NCBI RefSeq assembly: GCF_009758255.1
Contig: NZ_WSEN01000010.1
Coordinates: 186,001 to 250,000, forward strand
Origin: Microbacterium sp. MAH-37
GTDB lineage: Bacteria; Actinomycetota; Actinomycetes; Actinomycetales; Microbacteriaceae
Direction of reading: 5' to 3'
Length of the DNA: 64,000 nt
In this document: positions 35,158-43,667 of the stretch, one piece after another
Layout of the letters: the number at the start of each line of letters is the position of its first letter
How positions within the stretch are numbered: the stretch's first letter is position 1
Made by a program: the position numbers and the translations under genes
The notes under the pieces: generated by a model
Database searches by the model: none
What the model was told of the DNA's origin: nothing
The model's input: the letters and a program-made list of their open reading frames with translations, nothing else

Positions 35158-35189
35158 CGGATGCCGCGGGGTGTCACCCGCGGCATCCG
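35158..35189 (-). terminator. Terminator of the etfBA-cytochrome operon
   Basis: Perfect 13-base arms CGGATGCCGCGGG / CCCGCGGCATCCG around a 6-base loop, downstream (minus strand) of the b-type cytochrome stop at 35232. Each arm contains the abundant GGATGCC heptamer. Confidence 0.65.
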
Positions 35190-35231
35190 AAATTGAGCAC
35201 ACCAACGACCCACCGGGCCGCCACGAGCACG

Positions 35232-36791
35232 TCAGCGCCCGGAGACTGTGCCGAACAGCCGCGCGATCGGCGCGAGCACCAGCGGGCGGGCGGCGATCCA
35301 GCCGCCGGCCATGACCACCAGAGCCAGCACGAAGAACCAGAATCCGGCCCACGAGGTCGTGCTGTCGCTCGACGCGAACATGTGGTTGAGGTTGGCCTGG
35401 AACCCGGTGAGGAACACCAGCGCGACGTGCACGACGATGAACGCGACGAAGTACAGCATGATCGGGAAGTGCAGCTTGCGCGCCCATTCGATCTTGTACG
35501 CCTTCGAGAGGCCCTCGGCGTTCTTCGGCCAGAGCCCCGACATCCGGAATCCGGTGATCGCGGCCAGCGGTGCGGCGATGAACACGGTGGTGAAGTACGC
35601 CAGCACCTGCAGGCTGTTGTAGTTCACCCAGCCGTTCTCCGTCGGCCAGTCGAAGGAGACGTACTGCAGCAGCGCCGACAGCGCGTTGGGGAAGACCTCC
35701 CAGCTCGTCGGCACGATCCGCATCCAGTGCCCGCTGACGAACAGCAGCACGACGAAGACCACGCCGTTGATCATCCACAGGAGATCGAGCGACTGATGGA
35801 ACCAGATCGTCAGACTGGTCTTGCCCTTCGGATTGTTGCGCGGTGCCCAGAACGCCTCGGGGCGCTTCTCGGTGCGCACCCGCAGACCGGAGCGGATGAT
35901 CAGCAGCATCAGGAACATGTTGAAGAAGTGCTGCCACCCCACCCAGCCGGGGATGCCGGGCGCCGCCTCGGTGTGGTACTCCCCCGGGAACGCTGCGAGG
36001 AAGTCCTGCATGAAGGGCAGGCTGAGGAACGCGCGCACCAGGAAGATGCCGGCGATCGCCACGAGACCGAGTCCGGCTGCGCCGAAGAGTCCGGCGATGG
36101 CCTGGGTCCAGGTCGGGCGGCGGGACGCGGCGGGCTCTGCGACACGGCGCGGAGCCGTGCCCGCCCAGACGGTGCGCGTGAACGGCAGCGGCGTGGAGAC
36201 GTCGGGGCCGGCGGGCACCAGCGTGGCGACCGGGGTGTCGTCGACGACCTCCACCTCGACGGCGGGCGCCACGGCCGCCGGGACGGCCACGAGAGTGCCG
36301 GCCGGGGGCCACGGATCGCCGCCCGCAGTACGCGGCAGGCCGCGGCGCAGCACGGAACCGTCGGTGGCGGCTGCTGCGGTGACAGCGGGTGCGGCGGTTG
36401 CGGGGGCAGCGGGCGCTTCGACCCGCTGCACACTCTCGGCGGCCGAGCTGGCCGCCGCTGCTGCGGGAGCGGCCGCAGCAGGTGCTGCTGCGGCCGCGGC
36501 AGGAGGCCAGGCCTCGCCGCCGGCGACGCGCGGCAGGCCGCGGCGCAGCGCGACTCCGCTCGGAGCCGCCGATGCCTCGACGGCAGAGACGGACACTTCG
36601 GGGGCAGACACGCCGGTTGCAGGCCCGGATGCCGCAATCGGTGCGACATCTGGCGTGTCGGCCACCGATCCGTGACCGGCCGCCGACGGCGCAGCGACCG
36701 CGGGGGCAGCGACCTCGACCGAGACAGCGGCGGGCCAGGGCTCGCCGCCCTTCACCCGCGGCAGTCCGCGGCGCAGCATCCTCTCCGCCAT
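35232..36791 (-). CDS. b-type cytochrome membrane protein with repeated RRGLPR motifs
   Basis: A 519-residue protein of two parts. Residues 1-195 are Ala/Pro-rich and disordered, with three copies of LRRGLPRxxGGxxWP at 6-20, 82-96 and 148-162. From about 215 comes a cytochrome b561-type membrane domain with six or so helices and candidate haem His residues (WQHFFNMFLMLL, WFHQSLDLLWMING, KLHFPIMLYFVAFIVVHVAL). It follows etfB-etfA by six bases, so it is probably the last gene of that operon. I infer it passes electrons from reduced flavoprotein to menaquinone; no usual ETF:quinone oxidoreductase is seen here. The purpose of the repeated motif is unknown. Confidence 0.85.
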   Translation of the reverse strand: MAERMLRRGLPRVKGGEPWPAAVSVEVAAPAVAAPSAAGHGSVADTPDVAPIAASGPATGVSAPEVSVSAVEASAAPSGVALRRGLPRVAGGEAWPPAAAAAAPAAAAPAAAAASSAAESVQRVEAPAAPATAAPAVTAAAATDGSVLRRGLPRTAGGDPWPPAGTLVAVPAAVAPAVEVEVVDDTPVATLVPAGPDVSTPLPFTRTVWAGTAPRRVAEPAASRRPTWTQAIAGLFGAAGLGLVAIAGIFLVRAFLSLPFMQDFLAAFPGEYHTEAAPGIPGWVGWQHFFNMFLMLLIIRSGLRVRTEKRPEAFWAPRNNPKGKTSLTIWFHQSLDLLWMINGVVFVVLLFVSGHWMRIVPTSWEVFPNALSALLQYVSFDWPTENGWVNYNSLQVLAYFTTVFIAAPLAAITGFRMSGLWPKNAEGLSKAYKIEWARKLHFPIMLYFVAFIVVHVALVFLTGFQANLNHMFASSDSTTSWAGFWFFVLALVVMAGGWIAARPLVLAPIARLFGTVSGR

Positions 36792-36796
36792 CGTGA

Positions 36797-37765
36797 CTAC
36801 TTCTTCCGCGCTTCGAGCGCCTCGATCAGCTGCGGGACGACCGTGAACACGTCACCCACGATGCCGAAGTCGGCGATGTCGAAGATGGGCGCGTCACCGT
36901 CCTTGTTGATCGCGACGATGGTCTTCGCGGTCTGCATGCCGGCGCGGTGCTGGATCGCACCGGAGATGCCGAGGGCCACGTAGAGCTGGGGCGACACCGA
37001 GACGCCGGTCTGGCCGACCTGGTGCGCGTAGGGGATGTAGCCCGCGTCGACCGCGGCGCGGGAGGCGCCGATCGCGGCGCCGAGCGCGTCGGCGAGCTGC
37101 TCGACGAGCACGAACTGCTCCTTCGAGCCCAGGCCTCGTCCGCCCGAGACGACCTTGGCCGCACCGCGCAGATCGGGGCGGGACGAGGTCTGCTCGACGG
37201 CGTCGACGGGGCCCGCCGTCGCGGCGACGGCCCCGGATGCGGTGACGGAGAGCGCCTCTGGAGCCGCCGAAGCAGCCTCGGCGCGGGCATCGATCGCGCC
37301 GAGACGCACCGTGATCACCGGTGCGCCGAACGTCGGAGCGGACTGGGTGAGGAACGATCCGCCGAATACGGAGTGGTGTGCCACGACGCCCTCGTCGTCT
37401 CGGGAGACGCCGACGGCGTCGACCGAGAGGGCGAGCTTCTCGCGCACCGCGAGGCGCCCGGCGACGTCGCGCCCTGCGATCGAGTTCGAGATCAGCACGG
37501 CGTCGGGGTGCACCTGCGCGTAGGCGGCCTGCAGCGCGTCGACGACCGGGACGGTCAGCGCGCCGGCGTCGCCCTCGGCGGTGAGCACTGCCTGCGCGCC
37601 CATGGTCGCGGCGGCCTCAGCGGCAGCCGGGGTTCCGCCGACGACCAGCACGACCGGCGCACCGACCTGTGCGGCGGCGCCGATGAGCCCGGCGGTGCTG
37701 CCGGCCAGTTCGCCGGACGGCTCGAGGTCGGCGAGGACGAGGATCGGGTTCTCGGGGTAAGCCAT
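36797..37765 (-). CDS. etfA: Electron transfer flavoprotein alpha subunit
   Basis: About 322 residues. The FAD-binding C-terminal domain is unmistakable: [40 protein letters not shown] and [20 protein letters not shown], ending in [23 protein letters not shown] 37765 lies two bases after the etfB stop; a GTG at 37771 is an alternative adding two residues. With EtfB it accepts electrons from acyl-CoA dehydrogenases, such as the valine-pathway enzyme at 42492-43667. Confidence 0.95.
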   Translation of the reverse strand: MAYPENPILVLADLEPSGELAGSTAGLIGAAAQVGAPVVLVVGGTPAAAEAAATMGAQAVLTAEGDAGALTVPVVDALQAAYAQVHPDAVLISNSIAGRDVAGRLAVREKLALSVDAVGVSRDDEGVVAHHSVFGGSFLTQSAPTFGAPVITVRLGAIDARAEAASAAPEALSVTASGAVAATAGPVDAVEQTSSRPDLRGAAKVVSGGRGLGSKEQFVLVEQLADALGAAIGASRAAVDAGYIPYAHQVGQTGVSVSPQLYVALGISGAIQHRAGMQTAKTIVAINKDGDAPIFDIADFGIVGDVFTVVPQLIEALEARKK

Positions 37766-37767
37766 GA

Positions 37768-38541
37768 TCACACCAGCCTGTTCTGCACAAGGAACTCCGC
37801 CAGCTGCGTGCCGGCGTCCCCCTCATCGACGATCTTCACGCCCGCCGCCCGCGGCGGCTTCTCGGCCACCGTGGTCATGATCGCGCGGGGTGCCGCGGCC
37901 GGGTCGGCGGAGACGCCGAGATCGGCGAGCGAGAGCACCTCGAGGGGCTTCTTCTTCGCGGCCATGATGCCCTTGAAGTTGGGGAACCGGGCATCCGGCA
38001 GCGCCTCGGTGATCGAGATGACCGCCGGAAGCGAAGCCGTGACCTGCTGGTTCCCGGCATCCGCCGCGCGCGTGCCGGAGACCTGGCCCTCGCCGATCTC
38101 GACCGCGTTGAGCGCGGTGGCCTGCGCGTAACCGAGGTGCTCGGCGAGCATCGCGGGGATGACGCCGCCCGAACCGTCTGTGGACAGGTTGCCGGTGATC
38201 ACCAGGTCGGGCTCACCGCGCCGGACGGCTGCGGCGAGCGCCTCGGCGGTCAGCGTGAGGTCGGCGCCCCGCAGCTCCTCGTCGACGACGTGCACAGCGG
38301 ATGCCGCGCCGATCGCGAGCGCGCGGCGCACGGAGGCCGTGGCCGACTCGGGCGACATCGACAGCGCGACCACCTCGGTGCCGGCGTTCTTGTCTGCGTA
38401 CGCGAGGGCGACCTCGAGCGCACGCTCGGTGATCTCGTCGAGCACCATGTCGCCGCCTCGATCGGCCAGTCCCGTCTCCAGGTCCAGCTTGCGGTCACCG
38501 TAGGTGTCGGGCACTTCCTTCACCAGGACGTAGATCTTCAT
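37768..38541 (-). CDS. etfB: Electron transfer flavoprotein beta subunit
   Basis: A 257-residue subunit with the family start [20 protein letters not shown], the AMP-binding [20 protein letters not shown], and the recognition segment [20 protein letters not shown] that docks on acyl-CoA dehydrogenases. GGAGG precedes the ATG. First gene of the operon etfB-etfA-cytochrome b; the MarR-like gene diverges from it 106 bases away and could control it. Confidence 0.95.
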   Translation of the reverse strand: MKIYVLVKEVPDTYGDRKLDLETGLADRGGDMVLDEITERALEVALAYADKNAGTEVVALSMSPESATASVRRALAIGAASAVHVVDEELRGADLTLTAEALAAAVRRGEPDLVITGNLSTDGSGGVIPAMLAEHLGYAQATALNAVEIGEGQVSGTRAADAGNQQVTASLPAVISITEALPDARFPNFKGIMAAKKKPLEVLSLADLGVSADPAAAPRAIMTTVAEKPPRAAGVKIVDEGDAGTQLAEFLVQNRLV

Positions 38542-38583
38542 CGAACCTCCTATGCCTGACTTGATCCTAGCGGGGCAATTCCA

Positions 38584-38598
38584 TGGGATTGAATCCCA
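38584..38598. promoter_or_regulatory. Palindrome between etfB and MarR gene
   Basis: TGGGATT-G-AATCCCA is a perfect 15-base palindrome in the 106-base divergent region. It is a fitting size for a MarR-type operator that would serve both the regulator gene and etfB. Confidence 0.4.
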
Positions 38599-38647
38599 CC
38601 ACCCGTGAAATTGAGTGTCACCCTCGAGTACACAGTACCGTAGGACC

Positions 38648-39181
38648 ATGGCGCACCGCCCCCTGCCGATCGATCCCCTCGCCGAGGCGAGGAGACAGTG
38701 GCTTGCGCACGGCTGGACCGAAGCCGCCGACGGCATGGCCGTCGTGACCTCCGTGATGCGTGCGCAGCAGCTGCTGCTGGCACGGGTGGATGCCACACTC
38801 AAGCCGTTCCGCCTCACCTTCGCCCGCTACGAGGTGCTGCGCCTGCTTGCCTTCACCCGCACCGGATCGATGCCGTTGTCGAGCATCGTGGCGCGTCTGC
38901 AGGTGCATCCGACCAGCCTGTCCAGCACCGCCGAGCGCCTGGTGCGCGACGGGCTGGCTCTGCGAGAGCCGCATCCGCACGACGGTCGCGCCGCGCTGCT
39001 CTCCCTGACGGATGCCGGGCGCGACCTCGTGGCCCGCGCGACGGATGCACTGAACGGCGAGGTCTTCTCACGCCCGGGCCTGACCTCCGAGGACGCCTCG
39101 GACCTGGTCTCGATCGTCGCCCGCCTGCGCAAGAACGCCGGCGACTTCGCCGACCCCCGCCCGGTGCCCGACCCGCTCTGA
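38648..39181 (+). CDS. MarR-family transcriptional regulator
   Basis: A 177-residue regulator: helical dimer start, HTH LSSIVARLQVHPTSLSSTAE and wing REPHPHDGRAALLSLTDAGR. Its stop is shared with the start of the SRPBCC gene (TGATG). Divergence from etfB and the palindrome at 38584-38598 suggest control of the flavoprotein operon, as MarR-type regulators often sense acyl-CoA or aromatic ligands; this is inference. Confidence 0.9.
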   Translation: MAHRPLPIDPLAEARRQWLAHGWTEAADGMAVVTSVMRAQQLLLARVDATLKPFRLTFARYEVLRLLAFTRTGSMPLSSIVARLQVHPTSLSSTAERLVRDGLALREPHPHDGRAALLSLTDAGRDLVARATDALNGEVFSRPGLTSEDASDLVSIVARLRKNAGDFADPRPVPDPL

Positions 39182-39639
39182 TGGCGTCGTTCGTGCTGGA
39201 GCGGGTGGTGCCGGCGGCCCCGGAAGAGGTCTTCGACATCTCGCTCGACGTCGGGCTGCATGTCGACTCGCAGAGGTCCCACGGCGAGCGCGTCGCCGGC
39301 GGCCCGACCTCGGGAATGCTCACCGAGGGCGACCGCATCACCTGGAGCGCCCGGCACTTCGGCGTGCGGTTCCGGATGACCTCGCTCGTCTACGACGTCG
39401 ATCGGCCGCACCGGTTCCGCGACCGGCAGGTGCGCGGCCCGTTCGCGCAGTTCCAGCACACGCACGAGTTCTCCCCGGCGGCGGGAGGGACGCTGATGCG
39501 CGACGAGCTCGTGTTCCGCTCGCCGTTCTGGATCGTCGGTCGGCTCGTCGACGCCCTGGTCATGCGCCGCCACCTGATCCGCGTGATCACCGAGCGCAAC
39601 GACGGCATCAGCGCACACTTCTCCGGCCCCGACGCCTGA
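39181..39639 (+). CDS. SRPBCC-family (START-like) protein
   Basis: A 152-residue helix-grip protein. It begins ASFVLERVVPAAPEEVFDIS, the standard first strand and helix of the polyketide-cyclase/SRPBCC fold, and ends with the long helix IVGRLVDALVMRRHLIRVIT. Such proteins bind hydrophobic ligands or act as cyclases; here no ligand can be named. Coupled to the MarR gene by a one-base overlap. Confidence 0.85.
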   Translation: MASFVLERVVPAAPEEVFDISLDVGLHVDSQRSHGERVAGGPTSGMLTEGDRITWSARHFGVRFRMTSLVYDVDRPHRFRDRQVRGPFAQFQHTHEFSPAAGGTLMRDELVFRSPFWIVGRLVDALVMRRHLIRVITERNDGISAHFSGPDA

Positions 39640-39651
39640 CACGTCCTCCGC

Positions 39652-39724
39652 CCGTGAGAAACGCCTCCCGGGATGGGAAACGGCGCAGGAGCACGTTTCT
39701 CATCCCGGGAGACCTTCCTCACGG
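39652..39724. terminator. Long imperfect hairpin after SRPBCC gene
   Basis: Left arm 39652-39682 and right arm 39694-39724: the inner TCCCGGGATGGGAAACG pairs at 16 of 17 bases and the outer CCGTGAG pairs with CTCACGG. It follows the SRPBCC stop by 12 bases. Likely terminator or repeat element. Confidence 0.55.
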
Positions 39725-39749
39725 ATCGGTGCGCGCCTAGTGTGGCGGG

Positions 39750-40199
39750 ATGAGCGAGTTGAGACTGCACACCACACTTCAGCCGATGGGACCGGCCGGC
39801 GCGATCGTGCTCGACGAGGAACAGGTCGCGACGCTCAGCAGCGCCAAGGCGTTCCCCGTCACCGTCACCATCGCCGGCCGCACGGCGCGGCTGCGCCTGG
39901 CCCGCATGGGCGGGCAGAACCTCATCGGGTTCAGCAAGGCTGTGCGCCAGGAGATGGCCGTCGAGCTCGGCGACGAGTTCGACGTGATCATCGCCCCCGA
40001 CACGGCCGAGCGCACAGTCGAACTCCCCCAGGAGCTCGCCGACGCCCTGGCATCCGACCCCGCCATCCGCGCCGAGTTCGAGAACCTGTCGTTCTCTCGC
40101 CGGAAGGAGATGGCAAGGTCGATCGCCGAGGCGAAGCAGGAGGACACTCGTGAGCGACGTCTGCAGAAGGCGCTCGACGAGTTGCGCGCGCAGCCCTGA
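39750..40199 (+). CDS. DUF1905 / YdeI-type protein
   Basis: A 149-residue protein with an N-terminal DUF1905 barrel (LHTTLQPMGPAGAIVLDEEQ; FPVTVTIAGRTARLRLARMG) and a C-terminal helical bacteriocin-protection YdeI/OmpD-associated segment (FENLSFSRRKEMARSIAEAK). The family's biochemical role is unclear. It ends one base before the stop of the convergent Imm-5-like gene. Confidence 0.85.
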   Translation: MSELRLHTTLQPMGPAGAIVLDEEQVATLSSAKAFPVTVTIAGRTARLRLARMGGQNLIGFSKAVRQEMAVELGDEFDVIIAPDTAERTVELPQELADALASDPAIRAEFENLSFSRRKEMARSIAEAKQEDTRERRLQKALDELRAQP

Positions 40200-40649
40200 T
40201 CAGTCCCCGTCGTAGACGTAGTGCTCGAAGCGCGGCGGGATCTGCGCGCGCTGCCAGGCCAGCTCCTCGTCTCGGCGCTCGCGGTCGCCGGGGAACGCCT
40301 TCGCCGTGTGCCGCGGCACCTGCCTGGCGTGCGCGGCCATGTGCGCGACGCCCGCGGCCTGCCCGCACACGCGGGCGGCCGCCACGGCCGCGGCATCCGT
40401 CGCCTCGCGCGCTGCGGCATGGCACGCGAACGCCCAGTTGCGCACGTCGTCGATGTCCATGTCGCCGCGCAGGAACGCGTACGCGGCATCCAGCGCCGCG
40501 CGCGGACGCGCGTCCTCCGGATGCTCGGCGAGGAACATCGGCAGCATCCGCTCGGCACATGCCAGGGTCCACGCCACCAGCTCTCGCCGGTCCTGCTCTG
40601 AGAGCTTCAGATCCGCGTCATCCGGTGCGGTCTCGGTGCGCTCGCTCAT
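40200..40649 (-). CDS. Imm-5-like putative immunity protein
   Basis: A 149-residue, mostly helical protein resembling the Imm-5 family: [20 protein letters not shown] followed by [16 protein letters not shown] and [20 protein letters not shown]. Imm-5 proteins are predicted to neutralise polymorphic toxins, but no toxin gene lies nearby. Its ATG overlaps the enoyl-CoA hydratase stop as ATGA, so it is co-expressed with a metabolic gene, which argues for a housekeeping role or an adventitious placement. Confidence 0.72.
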   Translation of the reverse strand: MSERTETAPDDADLKLSEQDRRELVAWTLACAERMLPMFLAEHPEDARPRAALDAAYAFLRGDMDIDDVRNWAFACHAAAREATDAAAVAAARVCGQAAGVAHMAAHARQVPRHTAKAFPGDRERRDEELAWQRAQIPPRFEHYVYDGD

Positions 40650-41422
40650 CGGTGCACGAAGTCCGGCTCGCGCTTCTCGCGGAAGGCGGCCATGCCCTCC
40701 TTCTGATCCGCGGTGTCGAACAGCGCGGCGAACTGCGCCCGCTCGATCTCGAGCCCCTCGGCGAGCGGCGTCTCCATCGCGGCATCCAGCGTCGCCTTCG
40801 CGGCGTACACCGACGGAAGGGACTTCGACGCGATCGTGGTCGCGAGCTTCGTCGCCTCGTCGAGCAGGCCGGATGCCGGCACGACGCGCGAGACCAGGCC
40901 GATGCGCTCGGCCTCATCGGCCTTCACGAGCCGGCCTGAGAGCACGAGCTCGGCGGCCTTGTAGTAGCCGACCGCGCGGATCAGGCGCTGCGTGCCGCCC
41001 ATGCCCGGGATGACGCCGAGGTTGATCTCGGGCTGCCCGAACACGGCGTTGTCGCCGGCGAGGATGATGTCGCACATCATCGCCAGCTCGCAGCCGCCGC
41101 CCAGTGCGTAGCCGGAGACCGCGGCGATGACGGGGGTGCGCACCGCGGCGAAGTCGCGCCAGACGCCGAAGTGATCCGTGCCGACCATGTCGGCGGAGGT
41201 CATGCCTTCCATCTCCTTGATGTCGGCGCCCGCAGCGAAGGCCTTCTCTGATCCGGTGACGACGATCGCGCCGATCCCGGCGTCCGCGTCGAAGGCGACA
41301 GCGGCCGCCGTGACCTCCTCGGCCACCCGGCTGTTCAGTGCGTTCAGCGCCTGCGGCCTGTTGAGGGTGATCCAGCCCACCCGTCCTCGCTGGTCCACGA
41401 GGATCGTCTCGTACTCGGTCAT
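40646..41422 (-). CDS. Enoyl-CoA hydratase
   Basis: A 258-residue crotonase-fold enzyme. Both catalytic Glu residues are visible, in [15 protein letters not shown] and [20 protein letters not shown]; the oxyanion region is [13 protein letters not shown]. It hydrates 2-enoyl-CoA; beside the mms operon it probably hydrates methacrylyl-CoA in valine breakdown, with fatty-acid beta-oxidation also possible. A 188-base gap without genes separates it from mmsB. Confidence 0.93.
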   Translation of the reverse strand: MTEYETILVDQRGRVGWITLNRPQALNALNSRVAEEVTAAAVAFDADAGIGAIVVTGSEKAFAAGADIKEMEGMTSADMVGTDHFGVWRDFAAVRTPVIAAVSGYALGGGCELAMMCDIILAGDNAVFGQPEINLGVIPGMGGTQRLIRAVGYYKAAELVLSGRLVKADEAERIGLVSRVVPASGLLDEATKLATTIASKSLPSVYAAKATLDAAMETPLAEGLEIERAQFAALFDTADQKEGMAAFREKREPDFVHR

Positions 41423-41610
41423 GGATGCTCCCTCCACCGCTTCATCGCGGTCACTCCAGTATCCCAGGTGCTCGGGATGGCATCGCGCGCCTGTGGAGCA
41501 TCGGGCCACAGTGGGACCGATGACCACGCCTCGTGCGCACGGTGCGCCGCCGCGCGATCCGGCTCAGCGACCGCTGACCGCGCTGTCGGCGCTCGCGCCT
41601 GAGTCCGGTG

Positions 41611-42495
41611 TCAGGAAGCGTCGCGGATGTCGGTGATGATGCCCGAGAAGTCGCGGTGCGCGCCCTCACCCGCAGCGAACTCCGCGTAGATGCGCTGCGC
41701 GAGCCGGCCCATCTGCGCATCCGTCGTGGTCTGCTCGATCGCCTGCAGCGCGAGGCCGAGGTCCTTCGCCATCAGCGCGCCCGCGAAGCCGGGCTGGTAG
41801 TCGCGGTTCGCCGGGCTGGTCGGCACCGGACCCGGCACGGGGCAGTTGGTCGTGAGCGACCAGCACTGGCCCGATGCCTGCGACACGACGTCGAACAGCG
41901 CCTGGTGCTCGAGCCCCAGCCGCTCCCCCAGCACGAACGCCTCGGCGACCGCGATCTGCGACACCGCGAGGACCATGTTGTTGCACACCTTCGCGGCCTG
42001 ACCGAGGCCAGGGCCACCGCAGTGCACGATGCGCTTGCCCATCACCTCGAGCAGCGGCAGCGCTGCGGCGAAGTCATCGTCGGAGCCACCCACCATGAAG
42101 GCGAGGGTGCCGTTCTCGGCGCCGACCACGCCGCCCGAGACCGGGGCGTCGATGTTGCGGTGACCGGCCTCGATCGCCAGCGCGTGCGCGGTGCGCGCCT
42201 CGTCGACGGCGATCGTGGACGACTCGATGAACAGGGTGCCCGGGTCGGCGGCGGCCAGCAGACCGTCCTCATAGGCGGCGATCACGTGCTTCCCGGCGGG
42301 GAACATGGTGATGACGACTTCTGCGCCGGCGACCGCGTCGATGCCGAACGAGGCGATCGGCACGCCCGCCGCCGATGCGGCATCGACCGCTGCGGGGACG
42401 GGGTCGTAGCCGATCACGTCGTGACCGGCCTTCACCAGGTTGACGGCCATCGGCAGGCCCATGTGCCCGAGTCCGAGGAACGCGATGCGGGTCAT
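41611..42495 (-). CDS. mmsB: 3-hydroxyisobutyrate dehydrogenase
   Basis: A 294-residue beta-hydroxyacid dehydrogenase. Rossmann start FLGLGHMGLPMAVNLVKAG, substrate-binding DAPVSGGVVGAENGTLAFMV, and catalytic Lys in GLGQAAKVCNNMVLA. Oxidises 3-hydroxyisobutyrate to methylmalonate semialdehyde, which is the substrate of MmsA encoded upstream. The start overlaps the stop of the acyl-CoA dehydrogenase gene by four bases. Confidence 0.94.
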   Translation of the reverse strand: MTRIAFLGLGHMGLPMAVNLVKAGHDVIGYDPVPAAVDAASAAGVPIASFGIDAVAGAEVVITMFPAGKHVIAAYEDGLLAAADPGTLFIESSTIAVDEARTAHALAIEAGHRNIDAPVSGGVVGAENGTLAFMVGGSDDDFAAALPLLEVMGKRIVHCGGPGLGQAAKVCNNMVLAVSQIAVAEAFVLGERLGLEHQALFDVVSQASGQCWSLTTNCPVPGPVPTSPANRDYQPGFAGALMAKDLGLALQAIEQTTTDAQMGRLAQRIYAEFAAGEGAHRDFSGIITDIRDAS

Positions 42496-43667
42496 GATCC
42501 GCTCCGCATCGACGTGGATCCGGCGGGGCGCAGCATCTCGCGTCCGACGATGAGTCTCATGATCTCGTTCGTCCCTTCCAGGATCTGGTGCACCCGCAGA
42601 TCACGGACGACCTTCTCGATCCCGTAGTCCTGAAGGTACCCGTAGCCACCGTGCAGCTGAAGGGCCCTGTTGGCGACGTCGAACCCGGCATCCGTCGCGA
42701 AGCGCTTGGCCATCGCGCAGCGCATCGTGGCATCCGGCGCCTTCTCGTCGACGGCCTGCGCGCCGTCGCGCACCATCAGCCGCGCGGCCTGCAGATCGGT
42801 GCGCATGTCGGCGACCGCGAACAGGATCGACTGCTTCTCCGCGAGCGGCTCGCCGAACGCCTCGCGCTCGTGCACGTACTGCACGGCCTTCTCCAGCGCC
42901 CACTGCGCACCGCCGAGCGAGCAGGCTGCGATGTTCAGCCGGCCGCCGTTCAGCGCCGACATCGCGATCGCGAACCCGCGGCCCTCGTCGCCGAGCATGG
43001 CGGATGCCGGCACCCGCACGCCGTCCAGGATCACCTGGCGCGTGGGCTGCGCGTGCCATCCCATCTTCTTCTCCGGCGCGCCGAAGGAGATCCCCTCCGC
43101 CGTGGCGGGCACGACGAACGCGCTGATGCCACCGGCGCCTGCGGCTCCGGTGCGCGCCATGACGACGTACACGCCGGCCTCGCCGGCACCTGAGATGAAC
43201 TGCTTCACTCCGGTGAGCAGGAAATCATCGCCGTCGCGGACGGCGCTGGTGGCGATCGCCGCGGCGTCCGATCCCGCACCGGGCTCGGTGAGGCAGTACG
43301 AGCCGAACGTCTCCATCGCGGTCAGCTGCGGCAGCCACTCCGCGCGCTGCGCCTCGGTGCCGTAGGTGTCGATCATCCAGGCCACCATGTTGTGGATGGA
43401 GATGTACGACGCGATGGTCGGGTCGCCCTTGGCGAGTTCCTCGAAGATCGCGACGGTGTCGACGCGCGACAGCTCGGTGCCGCCGAACTCCTCGCGTACG
43501 TAGATACCGCCGAGGCCCAGCTCTCCGGCCCGGTGCAGGGTGTCGCGCGGGAACAGATGCTTCTCGTCGCGCTCGATCGCGTGCGGCGCCAGCTCGGTCT
43601 CGGCGAAGTCGCGGACGGCGCCGAGGATGGCGTCGCGCTCTTCTGCGGTCGTCGTCACCATGGTCAT
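42492..43667 (-). CDS. Acyl-CoA dehydrogenase (probably isobutyryl-CoA dehydrogenase)
   Basis: A 391-residue flavoenzyme. The signature YCLTEPGAGSDAAAIATSAV and C-terminal QILEGTNEIMRLIVGREML are standard; the dimer FAD segment is LQLHGGYGYLQDYGIEKVVR. Lying between mmsA and mmsB with overlaps at both ends, it most likely oxidises isobutyryl-CoA from valine to methacrylyl-CoA, handing electrons to the EtfAB pair encoded 5 kb away. Confidence 0.93.
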   Translation of the reverse strand: MTMVTTTAEERDAILGAVRDFAETELAPHAIERDEKHLFPRDTLHRAGELGLGGIYVREEFGGTELSRVDTVAIFEELAKGDPTIASYISIHNMVAWMIDTYGTEAQRAEWLPQLTAMETFGSYCLTEPGAGSDAAAIATSAVRDGDDFLLTGVKQFISGAGEAGVYVVMARTGAAGAGGISAFVVPATAEGISFGAPEKKMGWHAQPTRQVILDGVRVPASAMLGDEGRGFAIAMSALNGGRLNIAACSLGGAQWALEKAVQYVHEREAFGEPLAEKQSILFAVADMRTDLQAARLMVRDGAQAVDEKAPDATMRCAMAKRFATDAGFDVANRALQLHGGYGYLQDYGIEKVVRDLRVHQILEGTNEIMRLIVGREMLRPAGSTSMRSGS

